From positions 2,559,501 through 2,623,500 of the forward strand of contig JAZGTH010000007.1 of the NCBI GenBank assembly GCA_036877525.1: 64,000 nt of DNA. The letters run 5' to 3'. Positions 1 to 11,428 of this stretch are shown here, piece by piece. The notes beneath the pieces are model-generated. The model did not search any database. It saw only the letters and a list, made by a program, of their open reading frames with translations, and had not been told where the DNA came from. The position numbers and the translations under genes are program-made. Source of the stretch: Chromobotia macracanthus. Taxonomy: Eukaryota > Chordata > Actinopteri > Cypriniformes > Botiidae. How positions within the stretch are numbered: the stretch's first letter is position 1; each line of letters starts with the position of its first letter.

Positions 1-70
1 ACTTGTCCGTCCAGTTTGTGCTGCTTTGAGACTCAGGCATCATGCTTTCCTCGGGGTATGATTTCGTCAT
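1..70 (-). CDS. neurod1: neurod1, first 23 codons of the coding exon (partial)
   Basis: This is the N terminus of the basic helix-loop-helix transcription factor NEUROD1, which drives neuronal, retinal and pancreatic endocrine differentiation as a dimer with E proteins on E-boxes. Reading the minus strand from the ATG at 70 gives MTKSYPEESMMPESQS followed by STNWTDK. This matches the known fish Neurod1 start (MTKSYSEESMM...NWTDK) and human MTKSYSE...WTDE. The acidic region, basic helix-loop-helix and C-terminal activation domain lie left of the window. As in other vertebrates, the whole coding region should sit in exon 2. The exon probably begins at 79 (acceptor AG at 80-81), leaving nine leader bases before the ATG. 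An acceptor a little further upstream is also possible, so the exon edge is less certain than the gene identity. Confidence 0.93.
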   Translation of the reverse strand, partial: MTKSYPEESMMPESQSSTNWTDK

Positions 71-79
71 GTCGGATCT

Positions 80-945
80 CTACAAAGTGATAAGTGGATC
101 TTATGAGTAAACCAGACAAAAACTACATAAATTACCTTTTAACATTCATTAATTCATTAAGTCATCAATTTATTCGTTCATCGTTGCCCATTTCTCTCCG
201 TTTTCTTCTTCATTGTTTTACATAAGTCATGCCACCCTTAAAGTTTGTACTTAATGTTTTTTACTCTATTTCCCCTCCAAAATGCAACAACATATAACCT
301 GTGGATCAATCGTTGCTTGCTTTATTCATCTTTATTATGTAAAACCTTCAATACCATCAGTCTTTTCTAATCCGATACATCATATTTTTACTTGATCAGC
401 TGTTCGTTTTTAAACAAAGAATGATTATTTAAGATGAGGAGTGTTTCTTACCATGACGTCACCAAAACATAGTCAAATGTTATATTAAAATGATAAAAAC
501 TATTTTAAGGATTACTCATATGAAATTAAGAGGTAGTCTGGCGTAAATGAAATAAAACAAAACAATAAAACAGTTTTGCATCTTATTTCTAACTGCAACA
601 ATTCTCAAAGAATTGTATTAGCTGTTTGATTCCCAATCGTCAACATTTAGGATTAACATACAATAAAGCACAAAATGCGAGAACATACACAGGTAGAGAC
701 CTGACATTGCTCTACCTGAAATGAAACCTGTTTTCTGATCTGTTATATTTCCCTTTTTAATGCAGCAGGTAACATGTTATGTGTCTTTCAAAACCAAACC
801 TCTATATTTAACAAACCTCTATTTAGCCCTTAATAAACATGCCAATGCTTTGATGCATTTGATCTCCTACGAAACAAATACTGAATCATGAACATGAATG
901 AGTAAATTACAGTCGGGATGAACAGAGAGAGGAAAGCACACATAC
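80..945 (-). other. neurod1: neurod1 intron 1 (AT-rich)
   Basis: This is the predicted single intron of neurod1, between the noncoding exon 1 donor (CAG|GTATG at 946/945) and the acceptor at 80-81. It is AT-rich and has no coding signal on either strand. It contains homopolymer-rich stretches but none of the repeat families seen elsewhere in the window, which fits a compact regulated developmental gene. Confidence 0.6.
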
Positions 946-1024
946 CTGCGATTAGCTGAAGGTTTCGTTATGACACTTTCATGCCCTCTTGCTGTGGACA
1001 GTCCTGCGGATTGGAGACTGATGT
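946..1024 (-). other. neurod1: neurod1 noncoding exon 1 (5' leader)
   Basis: The leader exon is inferred from a TATATAA box at 1055-1049 on the minus strand, a start about 25-30 bases downstream (near 1022-1027), and a consensus donor CGCAG|GTATG ending the exon at 946. Vertebrate NEUROD1 genes have this layout: a short noncoding first exon and one coding exon. The leader contains a four-codon upstream reading frame (ATG at 982, stop at 970-968). Confidence 0.6.
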
Positions 1025-1262
1025 GGCACCGCCGGTGGGATGCTCGGGTTATATACGGTGCTGATGCTGGGAGATGCGGGTGTAGGTCTGCCTCCACAGT
1101 CCCACCCTGCGCCCGTGATTGACATCTGGCCCCGCCCCTTCCCCCGGCACGCGCCATATGGTCCACCACGTCAGGAGAAGCGCCTGAAGCGTCACGTGAT
1201 CTCCTCCATTTGTATTCGCCGTATTTCGTCCCATTGTGGCCGAAAGAAAGTGGCCATCTGTC
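1025..1262 (-). promoter_or_regulatory. neurod1: neurod1 proximal promoter: TATA box, GC box, E-box cluster
   Basis: Read on the minus strand, a TATATAA box (1055-1049) sits about 25 bases before the predicted start. Upstream of it, in order, are a CATCTG/CAGATG E-box (1123-1128) next to a TGATTGAC PBX/MEIS-like site (1116-1123), a CCCCGCCCC GC box (1130-1138), a CATATG E-box (1155-1160), CACGTG (1193-1198), a SOX-like CATTGT core (1232-1237) and another CATCTG (1255-1260). NEUROD1 promoters in mammals are known to be activated by neurogenins and by NEUROD1 itself through such E-boxes. The region is CpG-rich compared with its AT-rich surroundings. Individual factor assignments are inferred from core motifs only. 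Confidence 0.7.
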
Positions 1263-2731
1263 GCCAGTTAGAGACTCCGTGGACCTGTTTGTACCCGCAG
1301 GATGGATTAACCCCTTCAAGCGTGGGCCGTGCGATCACGACCGTCTCTCGTTATTACGGCGCATCCCGTTGCATTCGTGTGCGTCCTTGCCTTAACGCAA
1401 AGTTTTCAGAAATCGGCTCCTAGCTAGTGAAGAGATTTGCTCACTTTGTCTAGTTATCTGAGCAAATAGGTTGCGTACACACAAAGTGCACAGAAGCAGG
1501 TGAAGGTCATGTCCAACGTAGTCCAATGCATTATCGTTATGTTACTGTTAATGTTCATTGCTTTATTACTGTGGTGTATATATAGTTAAAACAATAAATG
1601 CATGTGCATTTTGCGTGTTCACGGCAGGGTAATGGTAGCACGAGTGTTTTGCTCAATGCATTGGTCTTTGTGCATGGTTTTGGTGGCTGTGATCTTGGGG
1701 AACATTTCTTCTTGTGGTTGTGAACAGTAATGGCGCAGTCCGGTGGACGCGGGCGGCACGCGAGTTGCACGCGCACCGACGGAAAGCCTGTTTCACGGCT
1801 CACTAACCCGACGCAGCGTCCCAAATCTGCTGTTTTCTATTCAATTTAATATCATCGCCCCTCCAACAGCCCTAAAAACAGACCGACGTGATGGCCGTGC
1901 AACAGGCGAGAGAATAAATGGTGGGAAAAAACACGAACAGACAATGTCATTGAAACCTGGAGCATGAGTTACAACACATCGGTTTCAATGGACCGCAAAC
2001 TTCCAGGAAATTGGAAATCATGTCATGACTTCGAGGAAATTGGAAATCAACAGGAAGACATGCAACCCCAAACATTTGCCATCCTCAAAGCTGGATTGAA
2101 TGGGGACGTAACCATGTAAATAAATAATATAAATAATATAATAAATAATGACTTTAGCCTTAAGGTAAAAAAAAAAAATGTATGATTTGCATTTAAAACT
2201 GGATTTAAATTAAAAAATTACTCTGCAGGAACAAAATGAATAGACTAGCACTCTGTAGCAATACAAATAAAAAAAAATCAGTATTCGTCTCCATGAAAGC
2301 TTGTAAAAGATTCATCAGATGAATGTTAGGAGAAAAGTTTGGCCCCAGTATCTTGCATGCTGTTTGTTCACGCGTGATTTTTCATTTTTTCATTGTTTGC
2401 TCATCTGTGGCTCTCTCTCTCACATCTGTTATGGGTCCACCGCAGACTCCGGATAACCGGGTTACCGTGAAGTGTCGGCGGACGCTCCCGGGCTCTGAGT
2501 GCCGCTAATCTGTCTCATAAAAGCGTCAAGTTTGCGCCGGTCAAAGGTCCGCAGAGGACCGTCTGTGTGCGTGTCTGTCTCTCTGTGTTGTCATGCAAAC
2601 CGAAGGATGTGAGTTTCAGCACGATAACACACACAGCCGCGGAGTTGTCGTGTTTAGTGCATGCTTTTTCAATGCTTTCTTTTGTATTATGCTTTCTTTC
2701 TTTTCTTTTTGTATTAATTTCTTTTTTTTTT
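1263..2731. other. Intergenic, neurod1 upstream region with two CpG-rich patches
   Basis: No gene is recognised here. CpG-rich patches lie at about 1263-1400, at 1740-1900 (many CG dinucleotides, including a GCGGGCGGC core) and at 2440-2570. The last has a CATAAAAG element and could be a minor promoter or an enhancer. A short direct repeat (GAGGAAATTGGAAATCA-like) occurs at about 2003-2050. The remainder is AT-rich with poly(A) and poly(T) runs at 2167, 2268 and 2721-2733. Open frames of 60-150 codons across this interval have no recognisable protein signal. Confidence 0.5.
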
Positions 2732-2907
2732 TTGTTTGGTGTTAAATTAGCCTATCAATGAACCCGTTTTGCATGTGCACATTTTAAAATACAAAGGGTT
2801 TTGGTGACAGACACCCTTATAACATTGCATTCTCTCTTACAACTTTTGCATTAAAATATATTGCATTAAAAATAGCACAATTAGGCTGTTTCCGTCACAA
2901 CTTCTTT
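2732..2907 (+). repeat. Left arm of fold-back
   Basis: The arm starts at TTGTTTGGTGTTAAATTAGC and ends in CACAACTTCTTT. It matches the reverse complement of 3763-3937 apart from one extra T in a run near 2844. This identity implies recent formation or gene conversion between the arms. Confidence 0.85.
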
Positions 2908-3064
2908 CACTGAGATAAGATATCCCCGATGCACACACAATATGAGGTCATACCGATGATTTTTATTAATGATTTGGCCTTTAACATCCTCTGCCTGAAC
3001 CAACAGACATATTTTATGTACATCCAAACCAATCTCTCTTCGCTTGAATAGGTCCCCCGACTGA

Positions 3065-3066
<2 letters not shown>

Positions 3067-3103
<37 letters not shown>

Positions 3104-3108
3104 CTCTC
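3067..3108. repeat. (CT)n microsatellite
   Basis: An almost uninterrupted CT dinucleotide run lies in the spacer of the fold-back, just before the candidate enhancer. Confidence 0.95.
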
Positions 3109-3345
3109 GTTACTCTAATTGCTTATGCAAAAATGCAGATTTGTATTAATTAGTTTGTCTGCTGATTAGTTCTTTGGCATTTTGGCGCAATAAATCATGC
3201 AGTGGCACTCGTTTTGGCTGGTGACCCATCTGCTCCATGCAACTTACAGAGTCAGTTTGTGTTGCAGGTAAGCCCACCTGCTGCATATGGGCCAGTGTGA
3301 CCTTATGTGATGAATTGTGTGATGCATTTAAACTGATACTCAATC
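3109..3345. promoter_or_regulatory. Candidate enhancer of neurod1, rich in E-boxes and homeodomain cores
   Basis: This stretch is unlike the AT-rich DNA around it. It holds an octamer-like ATGCAAA, a TAATTAG homeodomain core, and E-boxes CATCTG, CACCTG and CATATG, with no homopolymer decay. It lies about 2.2 kb upstream of the neurod1 start. E-box plus homeodomain clusters are typical of enhancers of proneural targets. Conservation cannot be tested here, so the call is inference from motif content. Confidence 0.3.
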
Positions 3346-3762
3346 TGACTTGAAATGTAAAAAAATCAACATTTTACAATCATTTCCATTACCAAACAAT
3401 AGTCTGATGTTTAACATATTCGTTTTTCACGTATAGCCTACTCAATAATAAAAATACATAAAACTATATGAATTAATTTTTCACGACTAATAATCTGTGT
3501 AACGTTGTATAATGCAACATTGTTATTAATTTTTTAAATAAGACTTTTAATGCAATGCTTGTGAAATAATATGCAAACACACATTCATTTGCCATTGATC
3601 GCTGTTATTACACTAACACAAACATTTGACACAAGAAAACAACAAATTGCACCATTTGTAAACCACGTATAAGAAATGATTTAGGCGCTGTATGTTAAAT
3701 TATTTGGCAGTATTTATGAAATGATTTTTAGCGCACTGTAAATCCTTTCTACTTTCAGACAC

Positions 3763-3937
3763 AAAGAAGTTGTGACGGAAACAGCCTAATTGTGCTATTT
3801 TTAATGCAATATATTTTAATGCAAAGTTGTAAGAGAGAATGCAATGTTATAAGGGTGTCTGTCACCAAAACCCTTTGTATTTTAAAATGTGCACATGCAA
3901 AACGGGTTCATTGATAGGCTAATTTAACACCAAACAA
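3763..3937 (-). repeat. Right arm of fold-back
   Basis: This is the reverse-complement partner of 2732-2907. The arm begins AAAGAAGTTGTG and ends CACCAAACAA. Confidence 0.85.
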
Positions 3938-5143
3938 CAGATTTATTCTATGGAAATATAATGTTTGATCGACCACTAAATAAATAAAAGTGCAAGACCT
4001 TTTGCTTGACTTTATTTTGTAAATATATTATTTAAAATAATAGTGAAAACATCCTCAGTTTACAGACTGTGAAGGAAATCTGCATCTTATGTTTCTACAT
4101 TGTCTCGACACGTCAAGAGTTTAATCATTGACAAAAGCGCCATCTTCTGGTTAAATGTTTTTTTACTTACTATAAAGCTACAATTACACTTAAATTTATG
4201 CATTTAGCATCTATCCAGAGTTATACATTTGATCACTATGTGTGTTCCCTAGGAATCAAACCCACAACCACCAACTGAGCTGCAGGAACAATAGTTTTAT
4301 TAAGTGCTCTTAGTTTACAAGATAGATATTACAGATCCTAAGCATAATTTGGCTAATCCATAAATGAATAAACCTACAAAGAGATAATTTGAATAAATAC
4401 ATAATAAATTATGTATATATAAATATAAATTTGAATAAATGTTGCTTTTCTGTGAACAATGTTTAGTCTTGTATGGATGATGAACCTGATACACACAGCA
4501 CACCTGCAAATTCTGCTTATTAAATAACAGGTATAATTGTAAAGACACATCTGTAATATGTTATACATCACATTTGGAAATGTTTAGCCATTTTTAAAGG
4601 CATGATCATTGAAATGCACATCTGAGGTATGTTGCTTCACAGACAATGGTCCATAAATCTAGTTGTAACTATCCACTGGGTGATAACATGAACACAACAC
4701 CTCTTGCCATCTGTTTTATGGCAAAAAAAACCTGTAATTAAGATTCCGCTGAGAAATGCTGGCGATAAAATTGAATTGGCAATTATTTTAATTTTGCTGA
4801 AACAAACAAGCATCACTGAAGCAGATTTCAGCAAACCTAAATAATTCCGGAACAATTAATGCCGACGGAAGCAATCACATTACAGATGTTTTAATATGTG
4901 TCACTTTGAAAGACAGCATGGCCTTATTCTGCTGGATAACACTTACCATCTGCTCTGGAGGTGTTGTAAATCAGCTGCCTCATTCTCCAGTACATACTGT
5001 GGCCATCATGCAGTGTAGCAAATAAACTGGACTGAGGTTTCACAGTCTGATGCTTATAGTAGGTCTTCATGTGTGTCTTCATAGATGAATTAGCTGGTTA
5101 AGCACATCCTTCCCAAACTGATCGGCAGGTTTACAGTTTGGCA
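3938..5143. other. Intergenic AT-rich DNA
   Basis: Apart from one SINE fragment (4190-4293), no gene or clear regulatory element was recognised here. The minus-strand open frames at 4315-4571 and 4637-4855 are low-complexity and look like chance frames. Confidence 0.5.
4190..4293 (-). mobile_element. tRNA-derived SINE fragment
   Basis: On the minus strand it reads TTCCTGCAGCTCAGTTGG, then GGTTTGATTCC (a tRNA B-box-like stretch), then GGGAACACACAT and a decayed tail ending in GCTAAATGCATAAAT. It is the same family as the copies at 14259, 29803 and 36095. The head-like part is truncated and the tail diverged. Confidence 0.75.
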
Positions 5144-5155
5144 TCTATCTTTCTG

Positions 5156-5250
<95 letters not shown>
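5144..5250. repeat. (ATCT)n microsatellite
   Basis: This is a pure ATCT tetranucleotide array of about 25 units, followed directly by an AAAT array. Confidence 0.97.
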
Positions 5251-5251
<1 letters not shown>

Positions 5252-5310
5252 AATAAATAAATAAATAAATAAATACATAAATACATAAATAAATACATAA
5301 ATAAATAAAT
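5251..5310. repeat. (AAAT)n / (AAATACAT) array
   Basis: AAAT units are interspersed with ACAT variants. The array forms a compound microsatellite with the preceding ATCT array. Confidence 0.9.
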
Positions 5311-5373
5311 GCCCTCAGACACAGATCAATACTTTGTTTGACCCAAATAATTCCCAGCTAACCCATCAATTCC

Positions 5374-5726
<353 letters not shown>

Positions 5727-5814
5727 AGTGTAGGAAACATGCACTGCACCGCTTCCTCCAGCAGGTTTCAGGCCAGTCTTACTTTTGGGTTGCTTTGTCA
5801 CTTTTCTCTCTTTC

Positions 5815-5911
5815 AGGAAACGGAAGTCTTGCTCTTGAAGAAGTTTCGGGATAGTTTGGCAGCATTAGAAACTTTCACATGCGCATCAACAGCACGTCCA
5901 GTTCAGAGATG
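5815..5911 (+). other. itprid2: Candidate itprid2 noncoding exon 1 with TATA-less promoter
   Basis: The first coding exon of itprid2 opens at a splice acceptor (15217/15218) with leader sequence before its ATG, so a noncoding exon must lie upstream. The best candidate ends at 5911 with a strong donor (AGATG|GTAAGATCG). It lies in a local CpG-richer patch that carries an ETS-like ACGGAAGT core (5820-5827) and an NRF1-like TGCGCAT half site, both common in TATA-less promoters. The 5' end is not defined. Other starts, for example the CpG patch at 2440-2570, remain possible. Confidence 0.35.
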
Positions 5912-8202
5912 GTAAGATCGAGCTTTCTCAGGCTCACACGTTTCTTTCTCTGTCGATTACACTCCGGTTATTTCTTATATTTGATCATCTGCTCTGTCGT
6001 GCTGTTTTGGCTCGGCTGGTGTTGTTTTTCAGTGATTTCGTTCTTTAAAGTGTGATCATTTGATCTGGAAAGTTTATGAACTTTAAAAAAGTTTATGAAC
6101 AGAGTCTGATAGAGACATTGTGCCAGTTTGTTAAAGGATTTGATAAGACAAAAAAATTAAACATTGTGTATGCAGTGACTTGTGTATTATTGGATGCATT
6201 TACAGATCAGAAAATAAATAGAGATTCATGAGAATGTGTTTTGCTTTCTTTTTGTGGATCCTGATGTTATGTTTATGGATTTGTTTACTGGTGTGATAAC
6301 TAGATGTTTATCTGTGTTAATACTGTGTGTCTTACCTGTTACACTTGTGTATGGTTTGGTTTGGTCTGGTCTGTTTATGGGCACATTTATGTTGTTGGTG
6401 TTGAAGGAACTCATGTGAAGTTTCTGATGATCAGCCCAGTTGAAATATTTTAATGGAAAGATCATTTGTTTGTCTGGGAAAATGAATTGCAATGTTTCTG
6501 AGCTATTCAGAAACGCTCAGCTTGGATTACGTTGATCAAACCTGTGTGAGTTTTGGGACTCTCAGTCATTGTCAGTGTATGTGGTTCAGCGTCTCTCAAG
6601 TGACTCTCCTTCCCGTGACTTGTGCAGTTTTATGTGAATGTTACAGTGTCTTCAGATAACATTAGTCGGGTGTAAACACATCTGACATGTATGTGTGTGA
6701 ATGAATCTGTGTGCTGTTGCATAATTTACTGCACACAGTCGCAACAGCACGTTCTGAAATCTCACAATCCTGAAGGAAAAGTTTGTTCACAATGTTGTCG
6801 TAATTTGCTCGAAAAAAATCCTGAAGGCGCTTTAAAAATTGTCCTTTTGGGTTGTTCCGTACCGCCAGAATCGGATTTGTATTGACATGTCTCGAGTTGC
6901 TTTTCATGGAAAATGTGTCAGGCAAACTAAACAAAAGGTGTGGCTCTGTTGCCGTAACAGCATACAGTTATTTACAATAGCAAATTTGACTGTATTAAAG
7001 AAAACAGTTTTTTTATCGAGGCTATGCGTGTCCCTTCTCCATCCCGGCTCTAGATTCCATCTGGATTAGTTTGGCTTGATGACCTGTTGTTCTAGATCCA
7101 TCTACAGAAGAACTGCATACTGTAAGCCATCAGACGTAACATGCCCATATTAGACCTGCAAAACAGAGATTGTACACACCGACTGCAGATTTGTGTTTTA
7201 GAAAGTCTGTGTTGTTTTTTTGTGAAGATTGAGGTTTTAACAGCCTGAGATTGACTGCGGTCTCCTGACTCACACTTCTGTACACTGTAAAACAGAAGCA
7301 TCTTACAAACAAGAAGATTCATTAATTCCAGAGAGATTTCTTCTAAATGGTTTGTTTTTCTATCTTGTGCGATGCTAAAGAGTCACACTGCCGATAGAAA
7401 GATCTTTTGTGGGTATGGTGAATGCCGTTGGGAGCTTTGTCCACAGGAAATGAATTTAGCTGAAGGCCTGCAAACAGACCCACTTACAAAAACCTCAAGA
7501 GAAACTTCAGACAGACTGCACACTCCTGTACGAGAAACATTGTACTGTGTTGTACAGTATATACTGCTACAGTTTCTATATCCCTGTGGTGTAAGAACAG
7601 GCTTTGATTATATATTTATGTTATTGAGTATTCTTAACAGGTGAAACATTTAAAACTTTGAATGGTCAGATATAGTTTGTTATTGTTTGTTATATTGTTG
7701 TATATTGTTTGTTTTGTTGTCTGGTGCATGCTACAGTAATAAAAGCAATAGCATTAATGTTTGTTAAATAGTTACGTAATATCTTTCATGTTTGCTTATT
7801 CGTTTTCAACAATGCAGAAATTGACACAATTTGAAATAAGTTTAAAGACATATTCATTCATATTTAATTGGCACAACAATTTCAACATCAATCTGAATAC
7901 TATCTAGGCAGCATTCTGTGGTCAAACAAATGCATGCAAGCCCTGCTCCCTTCTGAGGGCTTTCTTCAAGTGGTCTGCCCTCACCGAGTAGGCCATAGTG
8001 ATGCTTATATTTGAATAGAATATGAATTATATATCATTCATAAGCTGCAGGCTGTTTAAACTTTTTAAGGAGCATAGCAGCTTGCTGTACTATGCAGAGT
8101 GTGCACTTAGCAACATTTCACAACAACATTGAATGTAGCTCAACCAGTCACGATTTATAGTCCAAATTCCTGAGCGAAAATTCACATGAAAGTGTTGTTA
8201 AT

Positions 8203-8331
8203 AAAGCTGCAGCCTGTAACTTTTGCCTCTCTACTGCCATCTCTTGCATGTTACTTCTACACTCCTGTCATGTACTTGTTTAACAGATTTTGTTCATTTT
8301 TAAACCAGGAAGTTACCGATTGCAGCTTTAA
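8203..8331. mobile_element. Short MITE, family B (AAAGCTGCA ends)
   Basis: The element is bounded by inverted ends AAAGCTGCAGCCTGTAACTT and AAGTTACCGATTGCAGCTTT. It is an internally deleted relative of the 280-base copy at 11149-11428. Confidence 0.8.
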
Positions 8332-8922
8332 ATATGCAGCCTTTTATTGTCTTCTGCATTTAAACTCTCTCATGATCCATCAAGACCGTGTCCTGAGATG
8401 TTTCTGGTGCAGTTCTGAGGAAGTGCGGCTGATGTATCTTACTTTTATCTCATAAACTCCCTCAAATTGCTTTCCATATTTCTTCCATGATCAGATTCCG
8501 AGCCCAGTTCCTGGGAGTCGAGCCAGTCCTCCTCTGGGTCCAATGTCATTGCTATTCATCACGAGGGAGGGTGTGTGTGCATTTGTATGGTATGAAAAAA
8601 TAAACAGACTGCTACAGTAAAACTCTGTTTACCGCATCTCTACTGTGTCTCAGTATTGCACTCCATTGAGGGTCTGTGAGGTGCTGTGAATTAAAGATTT
8701 CAGCTGAAAGGTATGAAACAGAAGCCTCACCTGCTCCTGATTAGCTCCCAGTCTCTGTTAACACTAACACCCTGTGTGCTCCATATGTTTGTTTCACACT
8801 GTGCAAATTGAAACCTTGAGAGCCGCTGACCTTGTTCAGGCTAATGATTAAACTGTTTTATCATAATGCTGGTACATGGTGTTTCTCTGTGGTTGGACCT
8901 TTAACAAACAGGCAGAGATCTG

Positions 8923-9120
8923 CTGAAAAAAAACAGCTTAAACCAGACTAAGCTGATTAGCTGGTTTTAGCTGGTCTCTTAGCCTGGCTTAGCTGGTTTA
9001 GAGGGGTTTTGACCACTTCTTAGCTGGACAGACCTCAAGACCAGCTGACCCACCAGATAAAGGCTTAAGCCAGCTAAGACCAGCCAACCAGCTTAGGCTG
9101 GTTTAAGTTTTTTTTTTCAG
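8923..9120. mobile_element. Palindromic MITE, family A (AGCTGGTTT-rich)
   Basis: It starts CTGAAAAAAAACAGCTTAAA and ends GGTTTAAGTTTTTTTTTTCAG in inverted orientation. The interior is built almost entirely of AGCTGGT / ACCAGCT blocks on both strands, so it can fold along its length. A second copy lies at 23005-23267. Confidence 0.8.
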
Positions 9121-11148
9121 AAGGATGGACTGCGCTTGTGTAAGTTAATTTTTTTATCTGTTGCGGTATTGTCTTGCATCTAGTTGTCTGCTGTATATTT
9201 TGGATGACTAAAAGTGGTCTTAAATAAGAAAACAATTAGCTTTGGAAACCAATTCAGAACCTGTTCTGTGAGAGCGCTCGCTATTTACATTCAATCTGTT
9301 ACACTACTTATAATTCCCTAATAACATTAGCAAAACAGTTTTAGAAATGGATACACAAGGGTAGATGATTTGTAGGGCTTTGTGACCAATGTGTGTTTCA
9401 GTTCTGAGGAAATTCGCTGAGCTTTCTGTGGAGTTCTGCAGAACAGATTATTTTTTGGGCCTTAAAATGAGGATGCTGTGCAAAGCGTTTAATAAGTTGC
9501 AGATGCTTTTGTTTGTAAGGTTTCGTGTGCTTCACTTGTTTAGTCTGGTAACAGTGTATTGAGGATTTTAATATGTCATAGCTACAGGTCTCTTTTGTAC
9601 GTTTTTCTGTGCTATGCACCCGTACAGAACACACTGGTGCTTAACTGATAGCATAGTTAAAGTAGGTAAATAAATGATCTTAGACTTTCAAATGTGAACC
9701 CACTAGAAGGTAGCTGAATTGGTTAAATGGCAAAATAGGCAGGTTATAGTATGATTGTAGTATGGTATCCAAAATAAACTCTGGATATTTCATCATTTCT
9801 GGTTGAAAAACCCCACAGTAACATGTACTGTACCTTCTAGAGAACGGTGATGAAAGTGTCTTGATGTATTCAGGAAAATAGCCAAGTAAATGACCTCTTG
9901 TGTGACAGAAAACTTCCTCCTGATGTGCCAGCTGCGCAGTCTCTTGCAGACGGATTTGATGTCATCTGAATTTATTGTCTCAGTCTGTCTTCTCCCTCAC
10001 TGTCTGAAGACAAGTGGAAAAAGACTCCAATACAAGCAGAGTGAGAGAATTGTCCAGAGTGCCGTTAATGTAAGCACGGCGTCACATTCTCAAAACAAAG
10101 GATCATCATATCCTGAGACAGATTGATTTTCAGCTCTCTGAAGAACACTCTGCTGGTGCAGAACAAAGGAATGATTTGATCCTCTCAAAGCACTCTCTTT
10201 CTTTCATGATCTCTTTGTAAGTTAAAAGAATCAAAACCGGTTTGAGACTTAATCCATATCTCAGTTTCAAATATCTCGCATCTGCAGTGCGTAAGTTGTA
10301 AGAAAAGTTTCGTAATGTTTCCATTAAGTATTAGCATTATTGCTTGGTTATAAGAACGTTATTCAAGCTGCTTCGCTTACTGTACATTCTACAGTCACAG
10401 GAAGCGTGAAACAGGCCTTACACAGCTGTCTCTCAGCTTCCCTGTGTTTATGTCTGCATTCTTCAGACTGAATCTGGAGTCTGATGGTTCACTGCATGCA
10501 GTCTTTGATCTTCTGGTGATCTTCTCAGAGACCTCAAAGATACAGTGTTTCAACAGGTTAAAGGTGTGGAGTTGTAGCAGTATTGTGTTGTTTTCAAGGC
10601 TCCAACCATTTCATGAAAAGCAGCACTTTTCAGTCCTGTAAGCTGAAGAATGACCTTTTCTTTCATAGATGCTGTGCTCTTTAAAACAATATCACAATGG
10701 AGGCCTGCGTCAGTATACCATGCTATTTCACAGGCTAGGTTTCTGCATTGGTTGTAGGGCCAATTCAAAAGGTCATTGAGGGTGGCAGATCATTAGGGCA
10801 CTGAAGCAAACTGGGTATTGTGTTTCTGACTTGGGAGGAAAACAGTGCAGGTGTGGTTGAGAAAGAGCAGGTCTCTGTGCCAGAATTGGGTAAGCCTGCT
10901 TTGAAGCTTATGACATCACTGTTTGGTGGCAAGATAACATTACTTTGAGGTCGCTGGGCATTCTTTTGCTGTTTTTTCGCTGGTTTGTTGTTTTAGTTGA
11001 TAATGTCTGTAAATACCAGGTTATTCTGAGAATGCCACAGAATGGAATGCTAAGGTTGGTAGATAGAGTTTTAAAATCCTGATGTTTTGCAGCCTTTTAA
11101 TGATGTTTTATGGATTGATATGGATAAAAGGGTTATTTTAAATAATTT

Positions 11149-11428
11149 AAAGCTGCAATCCGTAACTTTCTCCTCTCTGCCGCCACCTCTGTTTGAATCA
11201 TAAAATTGCAGGTTACTTTTCATTATGTACATTGAAGTTAAATGAAGCCAAACTGACATTTCATGGGAAATCGGTCTTGGCAGCTCAAATTATAAATCAT
11301 TATTATAAACTTTCTGTTGTGATTTGGGGTAAGGTGAGGAGATTGTGTTGAACACTGATCTGTCATGTACTCTTGTATAACTGATTTTTGTTCATTTTCA
11401 TCTACAGAGGTTACAGATCGCAACTTTA
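11149..11428. mobile_element. MITE, family B, near full length
   Basis: The ends are AAAGCTGCAATCCGTAACTT and GTTACAGATCGCAACTTT. Internal landmarks shared with other copies are CACCTCTGTTTGAA, GCAGGTTACTTT, AATGAAGCCAAACTGACATT and ATCATTATTATAAACTT. It has no coding capacity. Confidence 0.85.

Larger units (their letters stand above)
2732..3937. mobile_element. Fold-back structure with long, nearly identical inverted arms
   Basis: Two arms of about 175 bases (2732-2907 and 3763-3937) are reverse complements of each other with a single one-base length difference. They flank an 855-base spacer. Long terminal inverted repeats of this kind are typical of non-autonomous fold-back or Tc1-like DNA transposons. 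I see no transposase frame in the spacer and no convincing target-site duplication outside the arms. An inverted duplication of one repeat on both sides of native sequence is therefore also possible. Confidence 0.6.

Noticed and set aside
867..1423. Overlapping 127- and 150-codon frames near 1.0-1.4 kb
   Set aside because: They cover the GC-richer neurod1 promoter and leader on both strands, show no protein similarity, and conflict with the TATA box and exon 1 donor.
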